NCBI RefSeq assembly: GCF_001723175.1
Contig: NC_064650.1
Location: 248,001-312,000 of the forward strand
Direction of reading: 5' to 3'
DNA: 64,000 bases
From: Penicillium oxalicum
Lineage: Eukaryota; Ascomycota; Eurotiomycetes; Eurotiales; Aspergillaceae
Shown in pieces: positions 21,889 through 33,609 of the stretch. A model generated the notes under the pieces. It ran no database searches. It was not told the origin of the DNA and saw only the letters and a program-made list of their open reading frames with translations. Every line of letters begins with the position of its first letter. Position 1 is the first letter of the stretch. The position numbers were made by a program, and so were the translations under genes.

Positions 21889-23530
21889 ATGCTGTTTGAA
21901 GATGTGCGGTTCATCCATGAGGACCTGGAGCGTTTGGAGCAGGCCGTCGCTGACAGACTCGCTGAGAATCCCTCGACCGTGAGTGTTGCATCATCTTCCA
22001 CCCCAGCGGAGGTGGCTTTGTCCTCTGACTTTCTTATTCACGCCTTCAGATTCGATATCGCTTAGCTCGCGACCACGAAATTGCACATTTCTTGACGAGA
22101 ATTGAGGAGCAATCACAGCGTCTTCTGGACATTTACAATGACCCGGAGAAACCGCTCGAAAAAGAAGCGCAGGCGATCTCGACCGGCGATCAGTTTGAGG
22201 AGTTTTACAAGCAGCTGGATGAGATTAAAGATTTCCACAAGCAATACCCAAATGAGCCGATCGAGAACCTGGAACGGGCATACAAGCGCCGCCAACCAGG
22301 TGACGGGGAGGCTCCGCGCGTCGATGTAGACGCCATGTTTACTGGAGAGGAAGGATTTGGGAAATTCCTAGATCTGACCATGATTCATGAACAATATCTG
22401 AATCTCCCCGGCGTCAAGCGTCTTCCATACACTCAGTACCTCGGGATCTTCGACGAGTTCACGCCGCCAGCCATGAACATCAAGCGCAAGGACAAAGTCT
22501 CGGACAAGTACTTCAGCTACGTCAGCGAGCTAGCAAACTATCTTGAAAGCTTTCTGAAGCGGACACGGCCTTTGCAGGATCTCGACAAGCTTTTCAGCTC
22601 ATTCAGTGAAGAGTTTGACACGAAGTGGTCCGCCAAAGACGTTCCGGGTTGGACAAGCGAGAAGACGGAGAATAGCGCTCTTGGCCCACAGACACAGGGG
22701 ACAGGGGCCGGAATCTGGTGTCCAGATTGTGCGAAGGAGTTCAGCAATGAGAACGTCTACCGTAATCATCTCACCGGAAAGAAACATATTCGGAACGCCG
22801 AGGCCAAGAAAGCGGCCGGTCAATCAGATGAACAATCGACTGCGCCCCGACCCCAAGAAACATCCTCTTACAGCCTGAAGGAGCGTGCAGTGGCTGAACG
22901 CGAGTATCGCATCCGCTGTTTGGCGAAAGAACTGGATTCCATCCGCAACACAACTCGTGACAATGTGGAGCGCAGGCAAACTATGACTGAACGCGAGCGT
23001 CAAATTGAGAACGAAAACATGATGGCAGATTCGGAGAATTACCTGCCAGCTGGTGACGGAGACATGTCGGAGGACGAAGACGCGGATAAGTTTTACAACC
23101 CACTGAAGCTGCCGCTTGCATGGGATGGAAAGCCCATTCCATACTGGCTGTACAAGCTACATGGCTTGGGTACGGAATACCCGTGTGAGATTTGCGGTAA
23201 TTTCGTCTACAGAGGCCGTCGCGCTTTTGATAAGCACTTTTCAGAGGGTCTTCACATATACGGCCTCAAGTGTTTGGGCATCACTTCCAATACCAACCTT
23301 TTCCGTGAAATCACTCGTATTGATGAGGCCGTCCGGCTTTGGGAGAAGTTGGAGCAAGACCGCAAGAAGGAGCGTGAATCTCGTGACAATGTTGTGCAGA
23401 TGGAGGACGCCGAAGGCAATGTCATGCCGGAAAGGATCTATCTGGAGTATGTCACCCCGGTCCACGACATGTTTGACATGAAGATACTAACGTATTTGCT
23501 TTTAGTCTCCAAAAACAAGGTATCCTCTAG
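21889..23530 (+). CDS. PRP9: Splicing factor 3A subunit 3 (SF3a60 / Prp9)
   Basis: U2 snRNP component needed for prespliceosome assembly in the nucleus. Exons 21889-21978, 22050-23446 and 23506-23530 give 503 residues, the expected length. The N-terminus (MLFEDVRFIHEDLERLEQAV) and the IRYRLARDHEIAHFL helix match SF3A3. A C2H2 zinc finger of matrin type lies near residue 240 (CPDCAKEFSNENVYRNHLTGKKH). A second, C-terminal finger lies in YPCEICGNFVYRGRRAFDKHF, followed by GLHIYGLKCLGI. The last exon supplies the conserved ending DLQKQGIL. The final intron has a perfect TACTAAC branch site. It shares its promoter with FAL1. Confidence 0.95.
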
Positions 23531-23929
23531 CAGATTATTCCGTCTGTTGCTGGGCTGTGATATCTACGCCCCCTAGTCTCTGTGCCACCACTATAGAAAA
23601 AACAGGGCTCTGGAGTATGGCGAATCTCAGGGATTGGGTCATTTTTTACATTGTTTTTCTCATTCACCCGGCGTCGACCCTCCTATTGAAGTAGGAATAA
23701 TACCCATCAATTCTTTGCGCCTGGAATGCCCGTAAGTTGTAACAATTACGCAGTGTAGATGTTTCAATGTTGTCAATCACGTGCTTTCGTGTTCCATGGT
23801 TTCGAGCAGGCGCGAGTTTTCGCGTTTTCACTTTCGAATAGAACTCTACAATCATGGCAAACATACCATGAGAACTTTTCTTGACGGTTGTGTGCTCATC
23901 TCAGACATGAGCTATGTACTTTGCTCCTC
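23531..23929. other. Intergenic between SF3A3 and the ligase-like gene
   Basis: 400 bp holding the SF3A3 3' end and the promoter of the ligase-like gene. Nothing else is seen. Confidence 0.5.
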
Positions 23930-26900
23930 ATGGGATTCAAATTCACGTCCCTCTGTGACTTGCTGTCACAGTTGGAGGAGAATCGGGTAGTTAAAGCTAC
24001 CACTGTGAAGCCAGAGGCACCAGATATCCAGACCGTCGCTCAATGGTTCCACGCTCATGAAAGACGACTTCATCACCCAGAGACCGATGCCTTAGCCTTT
24101 TTGTCGTGTCTTTTTCCGGAGGGGCGCCCAGACCGAGTCTATGGGCTACAAGCTGCCTCTCTGGCACGCATCATTGGTCGATGCTTAGGGCTGGGCTCGT
24201 CGAGACTCTCGGAGCTGAATCGTTGGCGCACGCCCGGGGGGCCAGATCTTGGACAATGTGTCGAGAATGTGCTCCGTCAGGCAGAGAATCCGCTGCATTC
24301 AGGGAAAGCCATCTCGACCGAGGAAATCAATCAAACTCTGGACCAGATCGCATCTCGATGCCGTTTCTCGGCCCCCCGAGCTCGTCGCCAGCAGGGAGCT
24401 GTTGACATAGAAAGTGCTCTATCACCTCTCTACCAAAGGCTGAGCAGTCGTGATGCGAAATGGCTCACAAGGATGATTCTGAAGAACTACGCACCCATTA
24501 CCCTACCCGAGAATTTTACGCTTTCACAGTTCCACGTCTTACTTCCACATCTGCTGCAATTTCAGAACAACTTTGAGAGCGCCCTGCACACGCTCTCTTT
24601 GGAACCCATGAATAAGTTTCCTCCGCGTCCTGATCGCTTCTTGATTCCTCAGCTATGCTCCGCTGTTCTTGAGCATTTACAGCCCCGAATTGGGTACAAA
24701 ATTGGTCGACCGGAGTATTACAAAGCCAGGAGCACCAAACATTGTTACGATTTGATCAAAGGTCGTCGCATGAGCCTGGAGCGAAAATATGACGGAGAAT
24801 ATTGCCAGATCCACGTCGACCTCACCAACAAACAGAGTCCCTACCAAATCTTTTCTAAAAGTGGCAAGGACTCTTCTGCTGACAGAGCTGCGATCATTCC
24901 AACATTAACGCGTTGTCTGAATGTCGGTGCAGTGGACTGCAAATTCAAGACCAGCTGCATTCTCGAGGGAGAATTGGTAGTGTGGGATGAGGAGCTTGGT
25001 GGAATTGCAGATTTTCACAAGCTTCGAAAGCATCTGCCTCGATCTGGCACATTCCTCGGAATTGAAAGCGATTCCCCGTAAGTCCAACCGACCCTGGAAA
25101 ATTCGTGATAAGTCTAATAAAGTTAGGCCCCAGCCATATGAGCACCTGATGGTGATATTTTTCGACATCCTTTTACTCGACGACAACATCTGCCTCAGGG
25201 CTCCTCATCATCAAAGACGCTTACTCTTGCAGGATGTAGTTCAAAGTATTCATGGACACGCCGCTATTGCCGAACAAGAAGTTGTTGACTTCAATCGGAC
25301 TGAGAGCCGGTCGCAGCTGGAGAATAGCTTTGCCAGAGCAATTGCACAGAGATGGGAAGGACTTATTCTGAAGGCTTCTGATGAGCCCTACTTCTCAATC
25401 CACGCAGCTGGAATGAATGACCGATTTGGTCGCTGGATCAAACTCAAGAAAGACTACATACCAGGCTTGGGTGACACCGTTGACCTGCTATTAGTTGGCG
25501 CGAGCTACAATGCTCAAGATGCGGCAGCTCTCACATTTCTACAAGGTTTACAATGGACGCACTTCCTGGTCGGATGTCTTTTTAACAAAGACGCAGTAGT
25601 GCAGCGTGGAGCCCGGCCTCACTTTCGTGTAGTCGATGTTGTTGACCGTCACGGCATGCACTGGAAGACACTGCAGTTGCTAAATCAGTTGGGACAGTTT
25701 CAAGCTCGAGATCCAGAGACATTCGATGATTTTCACATTGAAATGGGCCGAGCAAGCCTGCCGGTGGCGTCGGTCATCTTTCAGATGCCGTTCATTGTTG
25801 AAATGTTGGGGAGTGGATTTGAGAAGCCATCTGGCGCCCGCTATTTCAGTCTCCGATTCCCCAGGATCTTGAAACTTCATGATGACCGATCAATGATGGA
25901 TGCTGCCTCATTCAGAGAGCTACAAATTCTGGCAGAAGATGCTCGTGCTGTCCCCGTCGATGAACTCTCGCAAGAACAGCATCACTGGCGCAAGCGACTG
26001 AAAGTTGGGAACGGGTTAAACCAATACATCGTGCAGAGATCACGTACCCCTTCCACAGCCAGTGTCTCCAGTACTGAATCCGCTGTGCCTGAAATTTCTG
26101 ACACTACCATGAGTGCCCATGAGGCAGGCCTTCAATCCGTGCTGGCTAAAGACTTTGCTAGAAAGGCTTCCGCTGTCAACCCAAATCAGAATCCGACAAT
26201 GGATCGTAAAGTGCAGACTCACCTGACTCGTGAGGAAGAAGGTCACTTGTCTCACAAGGCTGGCCAGACAAAGCGTCACAGGCGGGTTTTATCCAAAAAT
26301 CAGAATTTATCAAACTGCAGAACGGGCAAACAGGATCTTCCAGAGCATGCCTGTGAGATCAACGGGTTCGTATCGAAGTCACAAGTTCGTGACCTTGGCG
26401 TGCAGCCTCACGTAGCGAGTGCGAAAGCAGTTGGCGCTCAACACAAGGACCATGCTGCCGTGGGCAAAGATGCTATGGAAGATACTCAGAGACAGGATCT
26501 CACTATTTCTGTTAATCACACCCCAGTTGAGTCTGTCATACAGCCGAATGCGTCCCCGCTCACGACAATTCCCGTGTACTTGTCTGGACAATCCAGCGAG
26601 ACCGGAAACCTCTCTGATCGGCAAGACTCTTCAAATCTTTCGCAATTTCTAGAAGCTCTTCTCTCTGAGGAAACGAGATTACTTTTCAAAATTTCCAACC
26701 CACGAGCTGCCTCTCAGGAGGCCGTCTTCGGCATAGCGTTGGTCAACCGAAAAGTCTTACCTCTTGGTCAGCTTATTCATAAAGTTGCAAAAGCTCTAGT
26801 ACAACTTGTCTCCAACAAAGTCCCGTCTCAGCCCAACAAGGGCCGAATATTCTTTTTGGACGCTTCTTTTCTGGCAGAAGACGTTTGTCCGGATGACTTG

Positions 26901-27167
26901 CGATTTTGCCTTCGGAATACATGGCGGGAGCTCGCCCCAAGATTTTTCTATGCTTGTCTCTATTGGACAGTCAATGGCCAAGACTCGAGCGTGCATGAAT
27001 CCGGTCAGGCGGATGATGTCCTTAGTTCTTCTCGAGAAGTTCCTCAAGGTCCCAAGAACAAGCATTTGGTGTCCTTCTATGTCAGCTTCGATTTAGTTGA
27101 GATTCTCGCTTTGGGCGAACACACTTCGCCAAACGGCTCGTCTGATCCACATTACCCGGATATTTGA
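23930..27167 (+). CDS. ATP-dependent DNA ligase-like protein with long C-terminal extension
   Basis: Two exons (23930-25077, 25127-27167) encode 1062 residues. The start is the first ATG of the frame (MGFKFTSLCDLLSQLEENR). An N-terminal DNA_ligase_A_N-like helical region (residues 1 to about 230) precedes the adenylation domain. Motif I is KYDGEY with the AMP-accepting Lys near residue 286. Later come ILEGELVVWDEE (motif III/IIIa region), FFDILLLDD, EGLILKASD (motif IV) and GRWIKLKKDY (motif V). It is a divergent relative of LIG4-type ligases, whose motif I is usually KxDGER. The C-terminal 350 residues are mostly low complexity with a final ordered stretch that could hold a degenerate BRCT fold (FFLDASFLAEDVC..., HLVSFYVSFDLVEIL). 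Its role is probably DNA end joining or repair, in addition to the standard LIG1 and LIG4, but this is inference. Confidence 0.8.
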
Positions 27168-27362
27168 TGATATTGAATTTAGAAATATGGGAGAAGTCAG
27201 CCCCAAAAAAATATTATATCTATTTTATAACCCCATCGTGGCTGCAAGCAACATCCTAGAACAGCCATTATGAACCCCACAGATAAACGCCACGCTATCA
27301 TGCAAAGTGCAACAAACAGAATAGGTATTCATAAGTCAAGTACAGTCCGCGCAAAGCAAACA

Positions 27363-29678
27363 CTAGCCAACGTCCTCTCGTCTGGCGCGAATATCTCTCA
27401 TCAGGGCCTTTGCTTCTTCAACCTCCATGCCATCCTGGCAGAGCTCACCGGCCAATTGATCAGCGCGATTTAGATCCCCGTTCCGCAGTGCATGCTGCGC
27501 CAGCCAAAGGCGGGCTTTTGAGGTGGTTGCGGTTGGATGGTGCCAATTCTCCGCGATGGAAGAATCGTCTTGCTGCATGCTAAAGGACGATGTTCTCGGC
27601 CCAGGTTTGCGACGAGCGCGGCGAGAACGCGTCTGGCGCGATGTCTTTTCGTCGCCAGAATAGTCGCCCTCGCCCTCGCCTTCGTCATCGCTGTGTGCAG
27701 CTTGCTCCGAGGCTGACGAGTATTCTTCCTCTTCCGAGACTTGCCCCTCGCCGACGGGCACACCGCCGGATTCTTGCTGGAGAGTCAGCTCCATGTAGGC
27801 TGCTGCCTCATCTTCATCTTTCAATCTTTCGTACAGGGTTGCGATCTGATGTAAGGTTTCGGGATCGAGGACTTTTCGGGTGCCCATACCAGGCTGATCG
27901 TCCGCGTAGTAGGAGCCAGCTACTAACGCACGTTTCAAAGCCTGGATGCTTTGCTCAAGGCGACCCATCTTGGCGTAGCAAGAGCCTACTGCTTGCCACA
28001 TTTTTGGATCGTATGGCCGAAGGGCTGCGGCACGCTGGTAGTAGAACAAAGCGTAGAAGGACATATCTAGAACCTCATAGGCTTGACCAAGACCGTACCA
28101 CGCCCGGTAATCCTTACGATTGACATCGACCGCACGTCGATACGACTCGATGGCGGTGTGTGTATTTTTCATCTCGATGAACTCGTGGCCCATCAGAGTC
28201 CACGCTGAGAGGAAATTTCGGTCGAGGGTCAGGGCTCGGCGGAAGTACATGACGGCCTTTTCGTGCTCTGATTTCAAGGAATAGTAGTTGCCCACGACAC
28301 AGCACGTTTCCGGACGGAATTTGTCGGTTGCGGTTGCAATTTGCGCCACAAAGGCAAGTCGCGGCCGTTCGTTCATCACATATAAAATGTTCGAATAGTG
28401 ATCGAGGCTGTCCAGACGATGTGGTGATGTGACTAAGATGTCGGAGAAAATCTTGGACGCTCGCTCAAAGTCTATAGAATGTCAACAAAGAGTTATAGCA
28501 GGATGAGAAGACCTGGTCAAATTTACCTTTGTTGTGGTAGAACAAGAGGGCATGCTGGGTCTGCAAGAAAGCACTCGTGGGGAAAATAGCCTGCAAATCA
28601 TTCAATGTAGAATAAGTGTCATCCGTGGCCTGATAGAGCTCCTGGCTCGAATAGACGTAGAAGATGAGTGTCATGATATTCTCGGGCAAAAAGTCCTTGA
28701 TTTGTTTGAGCTGCGGAGGGTGCCATGTCAGTGTTGATCTTCCGTCACAGTTTAGACGTACCGGCAGGTGCGTATTCTTACATCTTCGATGCTACCAAGC
28801 AGGTCGTTCAGTTCCTGCCAGGCTCCCCAGTGGAATGGATTTTGGTGCACGCTGCGAATCAGCCACGTCTTTGCTTGTTCCTCGTTGCGGCCTTTCAGCA
28901 GCACAACAGCATACAGATATTCCAGCCAGCCCTGTCCCCGCTCGTCGAATCCCTTGGCACTGCGCTCTGCCAGCCAGCCCTCTAAGCCGCGGGCGAGATC
29001 GGGCAATTCCCGGTTCACAGCCGTCCCAACATCCGAAGGCCCCAAGACCATCTCGGTCTCTTCGTCCTTCCTCTTTTCCCCAGCAAGATATTTGGCGTAG
29101 AGCGCCAGGAAGAGAGACTTTTGGCTGATATTAGGATATGGATTTTGCGAGGGCTGAACATGGTTTTTTGCAGGTTGGGAAAATGGCGCCTTGTCTTTGC
29201 CCTTGCGCGGAGTACCTCTCACGGTCTTGGATTTGGCATTCGGCGAGGCGACGGACAGGGGGACTGGTGGCACGGCGGGAGGTAGAAACACGGCGGCGCA
29301 TCGGTCGTATTCTCGCGTGTCGAAGTAGGATTTAGCCAGAAGGTATTTGTGAGCTTCTTTGGCCTCCAACGCCGCTTCTAAGGGATCAAGACTCCTCAAG
29401 TATGGGTTTGACGGCACATTCGGGGGTTCTGCGAGGTCCATGGAAGATTCGGGGTCGGTCTGTCCTGAATCCAGAGGTACGATCGAGTCGAGCATTTCCG
29501 CCGCCCTGAACGCGCAAGAAAGATTTAGTCAAATGAGGGAAAGAGAGGTTCACCGGTGGCTCATTCGTCATATTTCGCACCATTTTGCAGATTGGTAAAG
29601 ACACCGTTCGGAGCACTTGACAGTAGCCTCTTCGAAGCGATGCTTCAGTTCTTGTATGTCTTCCTCGGTAAAATCCAT
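27363..29678 (-). CDS. CDC23: Anaphase-promoting complex subunit 8 (Cdc23), TPR protein
   Basis: Scaffold subunit of the APC/C ubiquitin ligase that drives mitotic exit. Exons 29678-29581, 29505-28782, 28710-28527 and 28471-27363 give 704 residues. The N-terminal Apc8 domain includes [15 protein letters not shown] and [21 protein letters not shown]. At least seven TPR motifs follow, for example [36 protein letters not shown] and [14 protein letters not shown], the last being hallmarks of Cdc23. An acidic, Arg-rich insert ([11 protein letters not shown]...RSRRARRK) interrupts the C-terminal TPRs. Each junction restores a known block ([29 protein letters not shown]). It is divergent from the farnesyl diphosphate synthase gene (583 bp between ATGs). 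Confidence 0.93.
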
Positions 29679-30261
29679 GGCGGGATGTTTGTTTTCCCCG
29701 CTTGGACAATGCGCGGCTTTTTGGAGATCGTTTCTTGATTTTCTTTTCTGAGCGATCAATGATTCTTTAAAATGAGAAGATTCTTTTTCGGATGTCTCCA
29801 ACCAGGCGTTCCAGCTTCTACTTCACCTTGGGGCACTTGCGACGCAAGCACCTCAAGTCCCGCGGAGCTGGCGCGATCAATAAGTATTGCGGGCTTGGCG
29901 CGCGTTGTTGACACGATTAGCCGGAGAGCCTCAATAACATGTAAATTAACCCAGAGAAACTCGAATTGAATCAGATTCTCGTGTCGAGAGCACTTTCAGT
30001 GGCGCACGGGTCTTCAATCTCTTTTATTGCGTCCAACTGTGCCAGAATGGACGATATCGGTCAACGACACGATCGGCGTGCAGCAGTTAGCAGCGGCGAC
30101 GATCTGACAGGCGGCCAAACAGTGCAAACGTGCCAAAGGAAGCAAACCGGCCCCTCTCCGCGGGGGGGCAGAAAGTCTAAATGTAGATTGATTGTTCGCG
30201 GGTCTTTGGCCCCCTAATGCTGCTGCTCTGCTAAATTTTTGTTCAATCCATTCCTCTCATC
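29679..30261. promoter_or_regulatory. Divergent promoter CDC23 / FPP synthase
   Basis: 583 bp between the two divergent start codons. No coding region is supported. No canonical TATA box is obvious on either side. Confidence 0.4.
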
Positions 30262-31418
30262 ATGGCTTCGACTACCAAGCGCGCCGACTTTGAAGCGGTC
30301 TTTCCCGGTTTGGCCAAGGATATTCTTGCGCATGCGAAGAAGTACAACCTTCCCGCCAATGCTCTGGAGTGGTTCGAGAAGGTATTCTTAGACAGCCCCT
30401 CCTCATTCCCAATTCCACATCGAAAATGCTCGAGAGATCTCGGCGAAACCAAGGGTCAAAATTTTCCAATTGACAAGCTTGAACATCACTATAGTCTCTC
30501 TTCGCCAACACTCCTGGTGGCAAGCTCAACCGCGGTCTTTCCGTCCCCGACACCGGTCTCGCCCTCCTCCAGAAGCCCCTGACCGATGAGCAATTCGAGC
30601 ACCTGAGCATCCTGGGCTGGCTCACGGAGCTGCTCCAGGCTTTCTTCCTGGTCAGCGATGACATGATGGACGGCTCCATCACCCGCCGCGGTCAGCCCTG
30701 CTGGTACCGTCAGGAGGGTGTTGGCATGATCGCCATCAACGACTCTTTCATGCTCGAGTCCTCCATCTATATGATCCTGAAGCAGCGCTTCCGCTCGCAC
30801 CCTGCCTACATTGACCTGGTCGAGCTCTTCCACGAGACCACATGGCAAACCGAGCTGGGTCAACTGTGCGACCTGATTACGGCCCCCGAGGACAAGGTCG
30901 ACCTGAACAACTTCTCTATGGAGAAGTACATGTTCATTGTCACCTACAAGACCGCCTACTACAGCTTCTACCTGCCCGTGGCCCTGGCTATGATGTACCT
31001 GGAGCTCGCCACTCCCGAGAACCTCAAGCAGGCGCATGACATCCTGATTCCACTGGGTCAATACTTCCAGATCCAGGATGACTACCTGGACAACTATGGC
31101 GATCCCGCCTTCATTGGCAAGATCGGCACCGACATCCAGGACAACAAGTGCTCGTGGTTGATCAATCAGGCGATCGCGCGGGCCACTCCGGAGCAGCGTG
31201 CGGTGCTGGATTCCGCCTACGGTCGTAAGGACAAGGTCCAGGAGGCCAAGGTCAAGAAGATCTTCGAGGAGATGGAGCTGGAGAAGGTGTATAAGGAGTA
31301 TGAGGAGAAGGTGGTCGGAGAGCTGCGTGCCAAGATTGCCGCCGTGGATGAGAAGAGTGGTCTGAAGAAGGAGGTGTTTGAGTCCTTCCTCGGCAAGATT
31401 TACAAGCGCACCAAATAG
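30262..31418 (+). CDS. ERG20: Farnesyl diphosphate synthase
   Basis: Condenses IPP with DMAPP and then GPP to give FPP for sterols, ubiquinone, dolichol and prenylation. Two exons (30262-30381, 30495-31418) give 347 residues, the normal fungal length. The first Asp-rich motif DDMMD lies in [23 protein letters not shown]. The second, DDYLD, lies in [28 protein letters not shown] and [14 protein letters not shown] are also typical. The C-terminus ends in KIYKRTK. The coding sequence is strongly biased to G/C-ending codons, as expected of a highly expressed gene. No terpene cyclase or cluster genes are beside it, so I take it to be the primary-metabolism copy. Confidence 0.95.
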
Positions 31419-33242
31419 ACGTGTGGAAGATACCCAATCAGCAGGCGAAAGGGAGGTTTTTCCCATTTGGCTCCAAGAAAGAGGCTCTTTGTTGCCTATC
31501 GAATGTTGTTCAAGAAAACGACCACGGTGCCACGAGGCGTTTAGACTGGTCTATATTAACACTTTTTCCCCCACATTATTCTTGTAATTATTGTTTATCA
31601 TGTTCCATCATTATTCTCATCAATAATCCCTTCTCATAATTTCTATTTGTACTTCTGGCACGACTTGAACCCAATTGGAAGCTGATGGCGAGACCAACTT
31701 TGTTACCCTCTGTCAAATCTTCCATACAAGTTCAATTTCTTCGGTGCATGGTTTCGGTATGGTCACGTGTGCTTTGATGGACTCCTGATCAGGTAATCGT
31801 GTCACAGTGCAGACTTCAAAGAGGCCGGAGACCTTATTCATGTGGGGTTTGGGGGGGGTTAAAGATTCGAGATTCAAGATTCGAGACCTGGGCTCTAGAG
31901 TCGAGTCTGGCCGAGGCTCAACACCCTAGCTGGAAAGCACCTCGGAAAGTGAACACATGGGAATATTTCCAGAGCCGCGAGGGCTCATTGTCATGGTCTA
32001 GACTCCAGACTCCAGGCTCCAGAGTAGTCATCCAAATCGTTCTTCATACATTTTCAGGTACATCTCTACGTAACGATCTACTAAAGACACTAGCAAGTGG
32101 CGGGATCCCTCCCTGGACGGACAGGCGGAGGTTTAGGTTCTGCGCGCGCAGGGCTCGGTGCCTTTTGGCATCTTCGGCTGAGTCGTTCGCTTCTGGACTT
32201 TGCTCGGAGGATTTACTCGAGTTGGGTAAAAATGAAGTCTCTTGTTGGGTACTACGCGGTGGGTGAGAGTAGTAAATAGTAAATACTAAAGTCAGTAAAA
32301 TCAAGAACTACAAAGAACCAAGTCTTGAATACTGAAATAGTTCCTTTCTAGTACGTATCAAGTAAAGTACACACTACACAACCCCAGGTGCCCTTGGTAA
32401 CTTTCGTTGCGTAGTGGCACAAGTGTACAATTCTGCAGAGACCACATGACTGACTACTCCCCCCCCCCCTGTCCTTCTCAAGTCCAATCGGGTAAATAGA
32501 AAAACCCAAAGTCCACAGAGACGAAGACGGAGACGGAGACGAAGCCGAAGATGGCAACTCTTGAAGAAACTCTATCTGCAGGTCTTCCGTCTACGACAAA
32601 TCAACCATTTTCCTCCCCCGCTCTTTTAAATGAGAGAGAGGGAGAGAGGGAGAGGAATGCAGAATGCAGCCCCATGTACAACCGTACTAGCCATGCAGAC
32701 CCTCTTCTGCAGAGTTTCACGACAAAGCCCCTTCTCTTCTCTCTTCTCTCTCCACTCTCCACCCCCGCACTCCGCACTGTGCTTACCAGTCAAAAAGGGC
32801 CCACGGCGGATTTTCCCTTTCCCAAAGGAGTAAAAGTGGGTGACAGGGTCCGAGCTAGATGATACTTTCTGCACAATGATACGAAGGAATAAAGTGCAAA
32901 ATGCCAAATACATCTGGTCAGAGCGGACGGTCCAAGGTTGGACCGTGGGTATGTCTTATTCTGCAGCGTATCCTATAAAGGTAGTCTTGTATACCGATGG
33001 GGGAGGGGGGATTGGTTTTTAGGGGGAGATTTTTTGTTCTGGGTTTTTTTTCTTTTCCCCCAGATTGCTTGCACTTGTTGGCTGTCGGTGCTGTCGTATA
33101 ATCTGCTGTTTAGGCTTGACACTCGAGACTCGAGGGTCAAGACAGAAGGCTAGTCGGTCCGAAATACGATCTCGGTGACAGATTGCAGGTCAAATCATGA
33201 TCTAGTCAACAGTTGATCGGCGCTTCTATCGTTCTATTCTTT

Positions 33243-33294
<52 letters not shown>

Positions 33295-33609
33295 TCTTCT
33301 TTCCACCCTTCTTCCCTGCTCCGTTCTTTTACTGTTGATCACGGTGAGTTCCTATATCTCTTTCCAAGGTTCAACTTGGAAGGAAATTGTGAAAAAGGGG
33401 GGGAAAGAGAAAGAAAAGAAGGGTGCGCCAATCGGTCAGAAGGAATATCCCATGTCTCTCAGAGAGACTGAATAAAAGACACAGACTAATCATCATGTTC
33501 CCCCATTTCAGAGCAGCAGCTTCTCATGCATTTCTTTTCGCCTGTGTGAATATCCGAATCCACTGAACCTCGAACCTCGAATCCAGGCCAGAAGAAACTC
33601 CCCCAAAAA
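31419..33609. other. Long promoter/leader region of the GT71 gene, simple-sequence rich
   Basis: 2.2 kb without a supported gene. It contains short tandem imperfect repeats (GATTCGAGATTCAAGATTCGAG near 31865, CTCCAGACTCCAGGCTCCAG near 32003, GACGGAGACGGAGACGAAG near 32524), a C10 run near 32460, GAGAGAGGGA purine tracts near 32635 and a (TAC)16 microsatellite. All open frames here are low complexity. Confidence 0.5.
33243..33290. repeat. (TAC)16 microsatellite
   Basis: Sixteen perfect TAC units followed by TTC repeats, about 320 bp upstream of the mannosyltransferase ATG and probably in its promoter or leader. Likely length-polymorphic between strains. Confidence 0.9.

Noticed and set aside
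30489..31466. 325-codon frame opposite farnesyl diphosphate synthase
   Set aside because: Leu/Val/His-rich mirror of a G/C-ending sense gene; no ATG-supported or domain evidence.
33243..33290. TAC array as a CRISPR-like or regulatory array
   Set aside because: A pure trinucleotide microsatellite without spacers, in a eukaryotic promoter.
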